A stretch of DNA of 64,000 nucleotides from Jeotgalibacillus terrae (GCF_016908195.1 NZ_JAFBDK010000015.1:1-64000); one strand, 5' to 3'; positions 36,021-44,740 are shown, counted from the stretch's first letter. Notes: a model not told the origin generated them from the sequence alone. Numbers and translations: made by a program.

Positions 36021-36899
36021 ATGAGCGAGCAATCAATAGGTGGAACAGTACAAAAGTTAACAGTAGGAAGTAAAACATCATTTGGTTTTTATTTATTAAG
36101 AGGCGATGAAGAGATCCCAATCAATGATTCTGAGATCCATGAAGAAATACATGAAGGCGATACGAGAGAGTTCTTTGTATACCCTGACAGAAGAGGCAGA
36201 CTGACTGCATCTACAATGATCCCGGAAATCCGGAAAGGTGTATATGGATGGGCCAAAGTCATAAAAGTAAATGATCGCGATGGAGCGGCACTTGATATCG
36301 GTATTTCACGTGAAGTAACTGTGCTGCCTGAAGATCTTCCGGCAGTTGAACACGTTTGGCCTGAAGCGGGCGATTATCTCTATATCACATTGAGAACTGA
36401 TCTATCCGGTCAAATGTTCGGAAGACTTGCTACTGAAGAAGTCGTACAGGTACTGTCAGAGCGTGCTGATGAGGACCTCCATAATAAGGAACTGAAGGGA
36501 AGACCATATCGTCTGCTCAGAGTTGGAACATTTGTACTGACAGAAGAAGGCTATCGCTGCTTTGTACATGAAAGTGAAAGAAAAAGCGAGCCGAGACTTG
36601 GGCAGGATATCACTGTACGAATTATTGGTGTAAAAGACGATGGCACTTTAAACGGTTCATTACTTCCCCGTAAACAGGATAAGATGGATGAAGATTCAGA
36701 AGTGGTTTTTGATTATCTGCTCAGCCGTGGGGGGACTATGCCATTTGGAGATAAAAGTACACCTGATGAAATTAAAATGATTTTTAATATGAGTAAAGGA
36801 TCTTTCAAACGTGCACTCGGAAGACTTTATAAAGAAAAGAAAATCATTCAAAAAGATGGTGAAACGCATCTCGTTCAGCATAACGGAGATCAAAAATGA
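36021..36899 (+). CDS. cvfB: S1-type RNA-binding protein CvfB (YitL)
   Basis: The 292-residue protein has several tandem S1-like beta domains (GGTVQKLTVGSKTSFGFYL; YGWAKVIKVNDRDGAALDIGI; GQDITVRIIGVKDDGTLNGSL) and a C-terminal winged helix (SKGSFKRALGRLYKEKKII). CvfB binds RNA and affects virulence gene expression in S. aureus. AGGAGG precedes the ATG. The stop overlaps the start of the next gene. Confidence 0.92.
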   Translation: MSEQSIGGTVQKLTVGSKTSFGFYLLRGDEEIPINDSEIHEEIHEGDTREFFVYPDRRGRLTASTMIPEIRKGVYGWAKVIKVNDRDGAALDIGISREVTVLPEDLPAVEHVWPEAGDYLYITLRTDLSGQMFGRLATEEVVQVLSERADEDLHNKELKGRPYRLLRVGTFVLTEEGYRCFVHESERKSEPRLGQDITVRIIGVKDDGTLNGSLLPRKQDKMDEDSEVVFDYLLSRGGTMPFGDKSTPDEIKMIFNMSKGSFKRALGRLYKEKKIIQKDGETHLVQHNGDQK

Positions 36900-37318
36900 T
36901 GAAGCTGGATCTGACAAAAGAACAATACCGTGAACTTCTCAGAGCGGTTTACCTTGCAGATATGGTCAAGCATTCTATGAAAGAAACAAAAGATCACAGC
37001 AAGTCTTTTATTGATGCTGAACAGAAGCTTTATTCAAATTATCAGACATTTGAATGTGATGACCTGATCGAGCAGCATGATGGGGTGTTCATGCCATCGC
37101 TTACAATGGAGTCTGAGGAATCAGTACATCTTAGAAATTATGAAAATGCAATACTCGAGGACCAAATCGCAGCGGTTCTTGCAAGGAATGATCTTGAAAA
37201 AGAAATTAAGAGCGGAAATGTGTCTGAAGACAATGCAATTGAAACGTTAATTGAACTGGAAGAGAAATACCATCAGCTTATACAGGGAAAAGGATTATCT
37301 GCGCTTACTGTTAAGTAA
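36896..37318 (+). CDS. Conserved-looking hypothetical protein, 140 aa
   Basis: The 140-residue soluble, acidic, helical protein (LTKEQYRELLRAVYLADMV; FIDAEQKLYSNYQTFECDDLI) is unrecognised. Its ATG overlaps the cvfB stop (ATGA), with GGAGATCAAAA upstream, so it is translationally coupled to CvfB and may act with it. This is inference from position only. Confidence 0.7.
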   Translation: MMKLDLTKEQYRELLRAVYLADMVKHSMKETKDHSKSFIDAEQKLYSNYQTFECDDLIEQHDGVFMPSLTMESEESVHLRNYENAILEDQIAAVLARNDLEKEIKSGNVSEDNAIETLIELEEKYHQLIQGKGLSALTVK

Positions 37319-37332
37319 AGGGGGAAATGCTA

Positions 37333-37524
37333 TTGATGAAGGTACAGCCGGCAATGATTGCACTAAACCTTATTTTTGCGGTATTTTTCGCAGTGTGGAG
37401 CATAAGAAGATTTCTGGAAAGTGATTTTGCTTTAGGTTTATTTCTAATTTTCATCAGCTCAGTAAATGGTTTTATTGCTTTGCGCAGATATAAGATCGCA
37501 CGAATGCATGAAGAAACAAAATAA
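37333..37524 (+). CDS. Small membrane protein, about 63 aa
   Basis: Two hydrophobic segments (MIALNLIFAVFFAVWSI and LGLFLIFISSVNGFIAL) with basic turns suggest a two-pass membrane protein. The start is unclear: GGGGG is eight bases before TTG 37333 and eleven before ATG 37336; the ATG at 37327 is too close. It is 14 bases after the preceding gene. Unknown function. Confidence 0.65.
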   Translation: MMKVQPAMIALNLIFAVFFAVWSIRRFLESDFALGLFLIFISSVNGFIALRRYKIARMHEETK

Positions 37525-37545
37525 AAAGTGTCTACGCACTTTTTA
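37523..37545 (+). terminator. Terminator
   Basis: AAAAAGTG and CACTTTTT pair around TCTACG, followed by ATTTTT. Confidence 0.85.
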
Positions 37546-37554
37546 TTTTTTCTA

Positions 37555-37593
<39 letters not shown>

Positions 37594-37611
37594 ATGATAA
37601 TCTGTTTTTAG

Positions 37612-37653
<42 letters not shown>

Positions 37654-37694
37654 ATAAAATGTACAATGTGAAACATCTCCCCTCTATGCAGAAA

Positions 37695-37719
37695 AATAAC
37701 CCGCAAATCGCGGGTTATT
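37695..37719 (-). terminator. Terminator of speD
   Basis: AATAACCCGC and GCGGGTTATT form a perfect stem; the minus-strand side continues into TTTTTC. Confidence 0.88.
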
Positions 37720-38551
37720 CATTTCTGGACGGATCTCTCGGATGCGCACGCATATTTTTACCATAAAAGATTTCATCCATTTCTATTTTAAGTTTATCAG
37801 TAATATCTGAAGCTTCATCTTGAGTTAATGAATCTTTTTTATAACCGAATAAATAGTTATTCAGATCAAAATCTTTCAGTTTACACTTCGTATGAAAAAT
37901 ATTTTCAGGATATACATTTACATCAATCATGTCATAATCTTCTTTAATACCGGCTGGGATAAAGTTTTGAATTGAATTAATGTCATGATCAATAAACAGT
38001 TTATGACCATCAACGTCACGTGTGAAGCCGCGTACTCTATAGTCCATTGTCATAATATCAGTGTCAAATGAATGAATCAGGTAATTCAGTGCTTTTAATG
38101 GCGAAATTTCACCGCATGTTGATACATCAATGTCAGCTCTGAACGTACTGATCCCTTCGTGAGGATGGTATTCAGGATACGTATGGACAGTAATATGACT
38201 TTTATCTAAGTGCAGTGCTGCTGTTGATGGCAGCGGCCCTGGAGATTCCTCAAAGTTTTCAGTGGGCACTTCAACGATCGGCCCTTCTGAAACCAGAATG
38301 GTCACACTGGCTCCCTGTGGTACATAATCCTGTTTAGCTACGTTCAATACGTGTGCACCTATAATATCTGCTACATTTGTGAGTATTTTTGTCAGTCTGT
38401 CTGCGTTATATTGTTCGTCAATATAGGCAATGTATGCTTCTCTTTCCTCTTTTGACTTTGTATAGCATACATCATACATATTAAAGCTCAGTGACTTCGT
38501 TAAATTGTTAAATTCATGCAATTGTATTCTTTTTTCCTGTGATAGTGTCAT
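37715..38551 (-). CDS. speD: S-adenosylmethionine decarboxylase proenzyme, E. coli type
   Basis: The 278-residue proenzyme is self-cleaved at Lys117-Ser118 in [17 protein letters not shown] to make the pyruvoyl active site. It also has [22 protein letters not shown] and [13 protein letters not shown] as in E. coli SpeD (264 residues). It makes decarboxylated AdoMet for spermidine synthesis. This is the large E. coli-type enzyme, not the ~126-residue SpeH of B. subtilis. ATG 38551 has AAAGGAG seven bases before it. No speE is adjacent. Confidence 0.95.
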   Translation of the reverse strand: MTLSQEKRIQLHEFNNLTKSLSFNMYDVCYTKSKEEREAYIAYIDEQYNADRLTKILTNVADIIGAHVLNVAKQDYVPQGASVTILVSEGPIVEVPTENFEESPGPLPSTAALHLDKSHITVHTYPEYHPHEGISTFRADIDVSTCGEISPLKALNYLIHSFDTDIMTMDYRVRGFTRDVDGHKLFIDHDINSIQNFIPAGIKEDYDMIDVNVYPENIFHTKCKLKDFDLNNYLFGYKKDSLTQDEASDITDKLKIEMDEIFYGKNMRAHPRDPSRNE

Positions 38552-38657
38552 AATCAAACTCCTTTTAACATGCGAGTATTAATGTTCATACCCAAAGCAC
38601 TTCAATCTGAAACGGTTTATGGTAACAGTTTACCACTGCTTACCACTTTAATAAACG

Positions 38658-39287
38658 TTAAAACTCCTTGCTGTAAAACGGAAGCAGCCATTTGACCCCT
38701 TTCTTATTAAAGGGAAGCATCTTCATATCGAGTAATAAATGACTCAGATAAGCCAGTGCGCAGACTGCAGTGACCCCTTCTATATGCAGCCTTACTTCCA
38801 GTGTATGCGCAATATATGTAAATACCAGCAGACCGGCAGCAGAGTGTGTCAGCCCTCTGTGAGGCAGCAATGAACTGGCGATAGTAAACAATCCGAAGTA
38901 AATAAGCCAGTACTCTGTGTAAAACCATCCAAGCAATCCTACTGTCAGTCCGGAAAGCATCACCATAAATCGCTGCTTAATTAAATATCTTGGTGCAATG
39001 ATTAATGTCAGCGCGGTAATGATTCCTCCTGCTTTAAATAGCCCTGATAATGAAATCAGGCTGTATATTCCAATTAACACACCAATTGCAGACAGTGTAT
39101 ACCAAAGCCATTTGCGATGTAGGGAAATCCTGTTCGATAACCTCCCGTTTGTATCGAGATCCGGCGCAAGTGCTGCTGTACTGCCGAGCAGCATAGCAAG
39201 TCCGGTTACTGCAGGCTCCATATTATAATAAACAGCAGTTCCGAGTCCGATTGCTGTGCCAACAAGCGCGTGTGATGCACCCTTCAT
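38658..39287 (-). CDS. DUF457/YdjM-type membrane metal-dependent hydrolase-like protein
   Basis: The 209-residue membrane protein begins MKGASHALVGTAIG and contains APDLDTNGRLSNR and LLPHRGLTHSAAG, followed by LAYLSHLLLDMK. The conserved His/Asp residues are the pattern of the YdjM/DUF457 family, predicted membrane-bound metal-dependent hydrolases. About six hydrophobic segments. AAAGGATG precedes the ATG. Function unknown; E. coli YdjM is LexA-regulated, but no LexA box was seen here. Confidence 0.8.
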   Translation of the reverse strand: MKGASHALVGTAIGLGTAVYYNMEPAVTGLAMLLGSTAALAPDLDTNGRLSNRISLHRKWLWYTLSAIGVLIGIYSLISLSGLFKAGGIITALTLIIAPRYLIKQRFMVMLSGLTVGLLGWFYTEYWLIYFGLFTIASSLLPHRGLTHSAAGLLVFTYIAHTLEVRLHIEGVTAVCALAYLSHLLLDMKMLPFNKKGVKWLLPFYSKEF

Positions 39288-39456
39288 AACGTTTCATCCT
39301 TTTCTCTGTCTCAGTATCAATCCATTATACCGAACATATGATCTCACTGCCATAAAACCGCATATTTTAATTATTTTTTCACATAATGGATTAGCAGAGC
39401 ACTCTCAGGGTAAATAATGATTGTAAACGATTAACATATGAAAGGGGTGACAGCAC

Positions 39457-39612
39457 ATGATGAGAATATTATGGTGGATTATCGTTATTTTGATTGTAGT
39501 ATGGCTTGTTGGACTGCTATTGGATATCGCAGGTGGTATTATACATGTTTTAATTATTATCGCAGTCATCTTAATCATCTACAACCTCATTACCGGCAGG
39601 AAAAAGTTATAG
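39457..39612 (+). CDS. lmo0937-type small membrane protein, 51 aa
   Basis: The frame starting at the ATGATG after AAAGGGGTGACAGC encodes 51 residues: a very hydrophobic double segment (LWWIIVILIVVWLVGLLL and IHVLIIIAVILIIYNLI) ending TGRKKL. This matches the lmo0937/DUF5670 family of stress-associated micro-proteins. A longer overlapping frame (39438-39659) lacks a ribosome site and reads poorly. A terminator follows at once. Confidence 0.8.
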   Translation: MMRILWWIIVILIVVWLVGLLLDIAGGIIHVLIIIAVILIIYNLITGRKKL

Positions 39613-39614
39613 AT

Positions 39615-39650
39615 AAAAACGCAGTGCCTGTAAGGTGGCACTGCGTTTTT
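39615..39650. terminator. Bidirectional terminator
   Basis: AAAAACGCAGTGCC and GGCACTGCGTTTTT form a perfect stem between convergent genes. Confidence 0.93.
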
Positions 39651-40580
39651 CTATTGTAGAAAGTTCTTAATAGCTTCCTGATTTGCTGCCCAGTCCAGTT
39701 CGAGCACTGCACCTGCGCCTTCATATCTTGGCGTTGAGTACGTGCCTTCAACGGGAACTGTTAATCTCTCAACTTCTACTCCACCACTAAAGAGTACGCT
39801 TGAGAACAATTTTAATTTTGCTGTCTCTGACAGACTGGTTTCAAGATATGGCTGAACGGAGCCGATCGTTTTAGGTGCTCTTGTGATTGAAGATACGCTG
39901 AGAGAATGGTCAATCAGCGCTTCAATGACCTGCTGCTGACGGTCGACTCTTCCAAAGTCACCCTCACTGTCGGCTCTGAATCTTGCATAACCCAAAAGCT
40001 CCTGACCGTTTAATTGCTGTTCTCCAGCTTCTAAAGACACACCAATTTTCTCAGACATTGCTTTTTCGACATTGATCGGAACACCATCTGGCGCGATCGT
40101 ATCTACAGCCGTTTCAAACGCTTTAAAATCTACGATCATATAATCATGAATGGGAATATCAAAATTAGTATCAATCGTCTTTCTTAAAAGTTCCGGACCA
40201 TCGAGGTAAAAAGCTGTATTTAATTTATATGGACCGTAACCCGGAATTTCTGCATAGATGTCTCGCATCAAAGAGACAAGTTTAATTGTATCCGTTTCAT
40301 GATCCCACTGCGCAATCATCATTGTATCAGATCTTGACTGTTCTTCTCCTCTGCTGTCTACACCGATTAATAAAATATTCCTCTTTCCATTGTCAGGTGT
40401 AGAACGTTCAAACTCTTCACCCTGGTGCATCGCTTGAGCAGAACCTTGTGCTGACTGGTAGCCTAACCAATATTGGCTGCCTGCATAACCTGCAACAGCA
40501 AGAAAGGATATGATCAATAATGTAAGAAAAACTCTGCCTTTTCTAAGTTTCTTTTTTCTTCTATTCACTCTTGTTTCCAT
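39651..40580 (-). CDS. LytR-CpsA-Psr (LCP) family transferase
   Basis: The 309-residue protein has a basic N-terminus, one signal-anchor segment (about 17-36) and an extracellular LCP domain with IGVDSRGEEQSRSDTMMI, SLMRDIYAEIPGYG, KLNTAFYLDG and GYARFRADSEGDFGRVDRQQ. LCP enzymes attach teichoic acids or other glycopolymers to peptidoglycan from lipid-linked precursors. AGGAGG precedes the ATG. TagT, TagU or TagV equivalence cannot be decided. Confidence 0.92.
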   Translation of the reverse strand: METRVNRRKKKLRKGRVFLTLLIISFLAVAGYAGSQYWLGYQSAQGSAQAMHQGEEFERSTPDNGKRNILLIGVDSRGEEQSRSDTMMIAQWDHETDTIKLVSLMRDIYAEIPGYGPYKLNTAFYLDGPELLRKTIDTNFDIPIHDYMIVDFKAFETAVDTIAPDGVPINVEKAMSEKIGVSLEAGEQQLNGQELLGYARFRADSEGDFGRVDRQQQVIEALIDHSLSVSSITRAPKTIGSVQPYLETSLSETAKLKLFSSVLFSGGVEVERLTVPVEGTYSTPRYEGAGAVLELDWAANQEAIKNFLQ

Positions 40581-40752
40581 AATGCCTCCTAAGTGCCTTC
40601 ACACTTACTAACTTTAAAGTATACATAATTAGACGTTTTGAGTGACCGTCCGTTACACTGTAAACCCTCTTTTTATAAAAATCAAACCATATTTCGGGAA
40701 AATCAGATAATAGAATGGTAAAATGAATTATTCATTATTGGAGGTTTTATAG

Positions 40753-41280
40753 ATGAAATTAGAAAAAGCAACTTTTGCAGGCGGATGTTTCTGGTGCATG
40801 GTTAAGCCATTTGATCAGTTTGACGGAATTGAAAAAGTCGTTTCAGGATATACGGGTGGACATGTAGAAAACCCATCATATGAAGATGTAAAATCCGGAA
40901 CTTCCGGACATCGGGAAGCTGTACAGATTACATTTGATCCGGACGTTTTTTCTTATGATCAATTGCTAGAGATTTACTGGCAGCAGGTTGACCCGACTGA
41001 TGATGAAGGTCAGTTTCAGGACCGCGGAGAATCATATCGTGCGACCATCTTTTATCATAACGAGGATCAGAAAGATAAAGCAGAAAAATCCAAAAAAAAA
41101 CTGGCTGAATCAGGACTTTTTAAAAAACCTGTCATTACACCAATTGAGCCTGCTTCTGTATTTTATGAAGCTGAAGAGTATCATCAGGATTTTTATAAAA
41201 AAGACCCGGATGCATATAAAGAAGACAGATCGCAATCTGGCAGAGATGAGTTCATTGAAGCCCACTGGGATCGTAAATAA
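40753..41280 (+). CDS. msrA: Peptide methionine sulfoxide reductase A
   Basis: The 175-residue enzyme has the catalytic AGGCFWCM (Cys 12) near the start, [18 protein letters not shown], and EYHQDFYKK toward the end. It reduces methionine-S-sulfoxide in oxidised proteins using thioredoxin. TTGGAGG precedes the ATG. Monocistronic with a terminator; no msrB is fused or adjacent. Confidence 0.96.
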   Translation: MKLEKATFAGGCFWCMVKPFDQFDGIEKVVSGYTGGHVENPSYEDVKSGTSGHREAVQITFDPDVFSYDQLLEIYWQQVDPTDDEGQFQDRGESYRATIFYHNEDQKDKAEKSKKKLAESGLFKKPVITPIEPASVFYEAEEYHQDFYKKDPDAYKEDRSQSGRDEFIEAHWDRK

Positions 41281-41317
41281 AAAAGTGAAGGCGTCTAATG
41301 CGCCTTCACTTTTTTTG
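41281..41317. terminator. Bidirectional terminator
   Basis: AAAAGTGAAGGCG and CGCCTTCACTTTT form a perfect stem between msrA and the que operon. Confidence 0.93.
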
Positions 41318-41320
41318 CAG

Positions 41321-41488
41321 TTATATAAGAAAATTAACTACTAAAGAATCAAAAACAAACCATAGCCCTGTTATAATGCCGGCGAGTGATAAAAACAAAA
41401 TTACGACATTACGGTCAGCGTGTTGCTTCTTCATTTGTAAAAAGAATAAAGAACTGAAAACAATCAACAGTATCAAACCTGTCAACAT
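41321..41488 (-). CDS. Small membrane protein in the que operon, 55 aa
   Basis: The 55-codon frame opens two bases after the queE stop, with AGAGGGG upstream. The product is two hydrophobic segments (GLILLIVFSSLFFL and VVILFLSLAGIITGLWFVF) joined by a basic turn KKQHADRN. I do not recognise it. It is the last gene before the terminator and is presumably co-transcribed with queCDE under the preQ1 riboswitch. Confidence 0.7.
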   Translation of the reverse strand: MLTGLILLIVFSSLFFLQMKKQHADRNVVILFLSLAGIITGLWFVFDSLVVNFLI

Positions 41489-41490
41489 CA

Positions 41491-42225
41491 CTACACCCCT
41501 CTTTTATTCCCCCACACATACGTGTGAAGCTGAGGCAATACGCGTACCTGGTTCAGTCTGCTATTTTCCATCACTTTATCAATCAGCCACTCGTATCGTG
41601 CAATCAGGTTTGGTATTAGACGTTCGTCTTTTTCCTCATGCACCTGATCATTACCCGTCTGAAGATAAAATGGAACTTTCGGATATCTTGTATGCAGATC
41701 TTCTGCAAATTTTAAATCCTCTTCATCAAAAATCACAACTTTCAGAGAATGATCATACTGACTTTTACTGAGTTTTTCAATAATGTCATCCAGGATACCC
41801 ATATTCGGCTTCATTCCGGAACTAGGCGGTTTTGGTGAAAGCGTAAGATCATCAATATCCATAAACCAGTCCTGCCAGATGCTCCCTTGAGTTTCAAGCG
41901 CAACCCTTATGCCTTCAGAGTGGAGGAGATCAACAAGTTCAGAAAGATTTCTCAATAGAGCAGGATTACCTCCTGAGATTGTCACATGTTCGAATAAGTT
42001 TCCTCCTGCAGTCTTTAACTCATCCAGAATTTCTTCTGCAGTCAAACGCCGGATCTCATCCTTTGCACTTCCATCCCAGGTAAATGCAGAGTCACACCAG
42101 GAGCAGCTGTAATCACATCCTGCAGTTCTGACAAACATTGTTTTCTGTCCTATGACCATTCCTTCACCCTGCACGGTAGGACCAAAGATCTCGAGTACCG
42201 GAAACTTTTTTTTAGCTTTTTCCAT
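41491..42225 (-). CDS. queE: 7-carboxy-7-deazaguanine synthase
   Basis: The 244-residue radical-SAM enzyme has the cluster cysteines C37, C41 and C44 in TAGCDYSCSWCDSAF, FGPTVQGEG at the N terminus and TISGGNPALL. It converts carboxytetrahydropterin to 7-carboxy-7-deazaguanine for queuosine. The ATG at 42225 has AAGGGGA seven bases upstream and lies inside the end of queD (14-base overlap). The longer frame to 42273 is not needed. Confidence 0.95.
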   Translation of the reverse strand: MEKAKKKFPVLEIFGPTVQGEGMVIGQKTMFVRTAGCDYSCSWCDSAFTWDGSAKDEIRRLTAEEILDELKTAGGNLFEHVTISGGNPALLRNLSELVDLLHSEGIRVALETQGSIWQDWFMDIDDLTLSPKPPSSGMKPNMGILDDIIEKLSKSQYDHSLKVVIFDEEDLKFAEDLHTRYPKVPFYLQTGNDQVHEEKDERLIPNLIARYEWLIDKVMENSRLNQVRVLPQLHTYVWGNKRGV

Positions 42226-42655
42226 GACGATTCCCCTTTGGCCGGTAGAGCACATAGCTTGTTGGTGTCTCACGTAAAAACACCTGAAGGCAGGTCGGCT
42301 TGTTATCGGTTTGTTCTAGATGCTGTTCAATAATCTCCCAGATTGATCTTGCTACAACTTCTGTTGTAGGGAAGTAATCCGGGTCAACTTGTGAAAAAAG
42401 TTGGTCATCGTTCAAAAGAGAATGATCAAAACGGTCATGGATCAGCTCTTTAATTTTCTTGAAGTTAATTAAAAACCCGGCATGGTCGAGCTCATCACCG
42501 GCCACTGTAATATTGACATAATACGTGTGACCATGAACATGACGGCATTTCCCTGCGTCTTCTGAAGGAATAGCGTGTGCAGCAGAGAAATGAAAATCTT
42601 TATTTAATTCATATGAAAAATTGTGTGCGGGAGCGGGATAGATTTGCTGCATCAT
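42212..42655 (-). CDS. queD: 6-carboxy-5,6,7,8-tetrahydropterin synthase
   Basis: The 147-residue T-fold enzyme has zinc histidines in HFSAAHAI and CRHVHGHTYYVN and the catalytic Cys before them, plus FDHSLLND. It makes carboxytetrahydropterin from dihydroneopterin triphosphate. Its ATG directly follows the queC stop codon, with GGAGGGG upstream. Confidence 0.95.
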   Translation of the reverse strand: MMQQIYPAPAHNFSYELNKDFHFSAAHAIPSEDAGKCRHVHGHTYYVNITVAGDELDHAGFLINFKKIKELIHDRFDHSLLNDDQLFSQVDPDYFPTTEVVARSIWEIIEQHLEQTDNKPTCLQVFLRETPTSYVLYRPKGNRHGKS

Positions 42656-43309
42656 TTAAGACCCCTCCCTTTCACTTAAATATTCATTCATCCCTTTAAG
42701 GCGTAACTTGCATGCCGGGCATTCACCGCAGCCGTCTCCTTTTACACCGTTATAACAGGTAATTGTACGGTTTCTGATAAAATCGAATTGTTCCAGTTGA
42801 TCTGCAAGTGCCCATGTCTCTTTCTTATCGAGCCACATTAAAGGCGTATGGAAAACAAAGTCTTTATCCATTGATAGATTAACTGAGACATTGAGTGATT
42901 TCACAAATGCATCCCGGCAATCAGGATAGCCACTGAAATCTGTCTCACAAACGCCGGTCACAATATGCTTTGCATCTCGCTGGTGTGCCAGAACGGATGC
43001 AAAGGATAAGAACATCAGATTTCTTCCCGGAACAAATGTGGAAGGTAATTCCCCTTCTTTTTCAACGATTTCCTCATCACGGGTTAAAGCTGATGGAGAA
43101 AGCTGGTTAAGCAGGCTCATATCGAGAATATGATGCCTGATACCGAGATCGGATGCAATTTCTTTAGCAGCTTCGATCTCTGTAGCATGCCTTTGACCAT
43201 AGGAAAACGTCACAGCCTCAACTGAATCAAAATTTTTCATTGCCCAAAATAAGCAGGTGGTACTATCTTGTCCACCACTGAAAACCACTATTGCTTTATT
43301 TTTATTCAT
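42656..43309 (-). CDS. queC: 7-cyano-7-deazaguanine (preQ0) synthase
   Basis: The 217-residue ATP-dependent enzyme has the pyrophosphatase P-loop FSGGQDSTT (9-17), YGQRHATEI and the zinc cysteines in [13 protein letters not shown] at the end. It forms the nitrile of preQ0. ATG 43309 has GGAGAGGAG eight bases upstream; a longer frame to 43363 runs into the leader. First gene after the preQ1 riboswitch. Confidence 0.96.
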   Translation of the reverse strand: MNKNKAIVVFSGGQDSTTCLFWAMKNFDSVEAVTFSYGQRHATEIEAAKEIASDLGIRHHILDMSLLNQLSPSALTRDEEIVEKEGELPSTFVPGRNLMFLSFASVLAHQRDAKHIVTGVCETDFSGYPDCRDAFVKSLNVSVNLSMDKDFVFHTPLMWLDKKETWALADQLEQFDFIRNRTITCYNGVKGDGCGECPACKLRLKGMNEYLSEREGS

Positions 43310-43372
43310 AAAAAAAGCTCCTCTCCTTTTCATGCTGTTCATGAAAGAAGTAAGAGTGTTCACGAGTTCACT

Positions 43373-43393
43373 AAAAAAGCAGGTTTCCCCTGC
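43373..43393 (-). terminator. preQ1 riboswitch terminator
   Basis: On the minus strand GCAGG and CCTGC pair around a short loop and are followed by TTTTTT, immediately after the aptamer. Confidence 0.85.
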
Positions 43394-43399
43394 ATGTGT

Positions 43400-43434
43400 C
43401 CTAGTTTTTTATAGAGGGATGGTCGCGAACCTCT
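43400..43434 (-). promoter_or_regulatory. preQ1 class I riboswitch
   Basis: On the minus strand the element reads AGAGGTTCGCGACC, ATCCCTCTAT and AAAAAACTAGG: the P1 stem AGAGG/CCTCT and the A-rich tail that forms the pseudoknot of preQ1-I aptamers. A terminator follows. Expected to shut off queCDE when preQ1 is present. Confidence 0.93.
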
Positions 43435-43451
43435 TTACCTATTCATACTGT

Positions 43452-43457
43452 ATTATA
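43452..43457 (-). promoter_or_regulatory. -10 box of the que operon
   Basis: TATAAT on the minus strand about 18 bases before the preQ1 aptamer. No good -35 is seen. Confidence 0.5.
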
Positions 43458-43485
43458 AGTGTACCACACGTACGTACCTCTTAAA

Positions 43486-43507
43486 AGCCGCAAGCGTACT
43501 TGCGGCT
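43486..43507 (-). terminator. Terminator of the YdjO-like gene
   Basis: AGCCGCAAG and CTTGCGGCT pair around TACG; minus-strand side continues TTTTAA. Confidence 0.8.
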
Positions 43508-43513
43508 CAGCTA

Positions 43514-43714
43514 TTAAAAACTTTGAGGGTTTGGTACGACTTCAATATTTCTGCTTCCTTTTACCATTTCACTGCCACAGATTGGGCATTTATGATCTTC
43601 CTGCCCTCTTACAGAGAAATTGTCACGCATCCATACATTGCAGCTTTCAGATGAACATTCCCATACGTCAGTCTGTTCTTTCTGAATTTCTTCAGTCGGT
43701 TTTCTTTGAAACAT
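43514..43714 (-). CDS. YdjO-like cold-inducible zinc-ribbon protein
   Basis: The 66-residue protein has two Cys pairs, WECSSESCNVW and HKCPICGSEM, a zinc-ribbon layout matching the YdjO cold-inducible family. The start is ATG 43714 or the GTG three bases before it; AGGGGGACAATCA lies upstream. Function unknown. Confidence 0.78.
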   Translation of the reverse strand: MFQRKPTEEIQKEQTDVWECSSESCNVWMRDNFSVRGQEDHKCPICGSEMVKGSRNIEVVPNPQSF

Positions 43715-43875
43715 CACTGATTGTCCCCCTTAGGTTACAAAATCGGTTTTATCTGGTTACAGATAAAAAGGGATCTTGTAATGTTTTATCTTACAGTATA
43801 TCATTATACATTTACTATTATACACTATTTTTTGATTCTTTGCTTGAACCTCAATTAAACGATTTTCTCTATAAA

Positions 43876-43915
43876 AAAAAGACTGGACAATTTTTCATGT
43901 CTCAGTCTTTTTTAA
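43876..43915 (-). terminator. Terminator of the 99-aa protein gene
   Basis: On the minus strand GACTG-A-GACA pairs with TGTC-CAGTC around TGAAAAAT and is followed by TTTTTTTT. It lies 86 bases after the stop. The rest of 43715-44000 shows only AT-rich sequence. Confidence 0.7.
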
Positions 43916-44000
43916 AACAAATTATAGCCTATGGTCAGAATGATGCCATCTGGCGCTATATTATTTTTCATTTTAATTTATACATACAATATGTCTTTGA

Positions 44001-44300
44001 TTATTCTGGAGTACCCGGCCGAGGCGGCTTGCCTTCCTGATCTTCCTGCTGTTCATTATAGTATTGAACTGAAGTCTGAGCACCTTCAGACATCATTTTA
44101 TCATCTTCATGAGAATAATCAGATGATTTCTCGCCTGTCTTATAATTGTCATAAGATTTTTTTGCGTCATCTACCATCTGGCTTACTCTAACTTTTGAAT
44201 CTTCAAAAGCTGCTTTTGCTTTATCTCTGTTTTCTTTTTTCTTAAAATATGCAGCACCTGCTGCACCTAACCCTAGTAATGCAAAACGTTTAAGTCCCAT
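44001..44300 (-). CDS. Small stress-type hypothetical protein, 99 aa
   Basis: The 99-residue protein has one short hydrophobic N-terminal segment (FALLGLGAAGAAYF), then a long charged helical and disordered tail (KKKENRDKAKAAFEDSKVRV; GKPPRPGTPE end). The layout resembles YtxH-like membrane-tethered proteins but I cannot assign it. AGGAGG precedes the ATG. Confidence 0.65.
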   Translation of the reverse strand: MGLKRFALLGLGAAGAAYFKKKENRDKAKAAFEDSKVRVSQMVDDAKKSYDNYKTGEKSSDYSHEDDKMMSEGAQTSVQYYNEQQEDQEGKPPRPGTPE

Positions 44301-44446
44301 GATAAAAACCTCCTATTTAATCATATTTTATTTATTACCTTCTTTTTAGATTTTAAAACATTTTTTATTCGGAGTTGCTACTAAGTAAGTTTTGTTGTTG
44401 AAAATAAAGGGAATTGTTAAAGTACAATGTTTAAGGAGGTGTCATC

Positions 44447-44647
44447 ATGGCTGAAAATAAGAAACACCATGACCAGCCTGATCGCGTTAAAAGTAATAAG
44501 GAGAATATTTTAGATAAACATGAAGATGAGAAGCACACTGATCCTGTCCCGGTAGAAGATCAGAAAATTGATCAGAAAAATGAGAAAAAGAAACGTAATA
44601 CACAGTCTGACTCCTCTTCTGAAGGTCTGCTTGATACAGAAAAATGA
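44447..44647 (+). CDS. Small highly charged hypothetical protein, 66 aa
   Basis: The 66-residue product is almost entirely Lys, Glu, Asp, Gln, Asn, His and Ser, with no hydrophobic core, so it is predicted to be disordered. AAGGAGGTGTCATC precedes the ATG, a near-perfect ribosome site. No family recognised; general-stress or spore-type hydrophilic proteins look like this. Confidence 0.6.
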   Translation: MAENKKHHDQPDRVKSNKENILDKHEDEKHTDPVPVEDQKIDQKNEKKKRNTQSDSSSEGLLDTEK

Positions 44648-44740
44648 CCTTTGTATAAATAAACTGAATTGTGTTAAACTACAAATGTAGTATTCCTCTA
44701 GTCAATTGATGAACATATTTTTCATGGAGGTGTCTTAACT

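Noticed and set aside
39438-39659. 73-residue frame overlapping the lmo0937-type gene
   Set aside because: No ribosome site, implausible composition, and overlaps the well-supported 51-residue frame and terminator.
41298-41771. Plus-strand frame of 157 residues
   Set aside because: Antisense to queE and the small membrane protein; starts in a terminator.
43931-44191. Plus-strand frame of 86 residues
   Set aside because: It is antisense to a gene with a strong ribosome site and has none itself.
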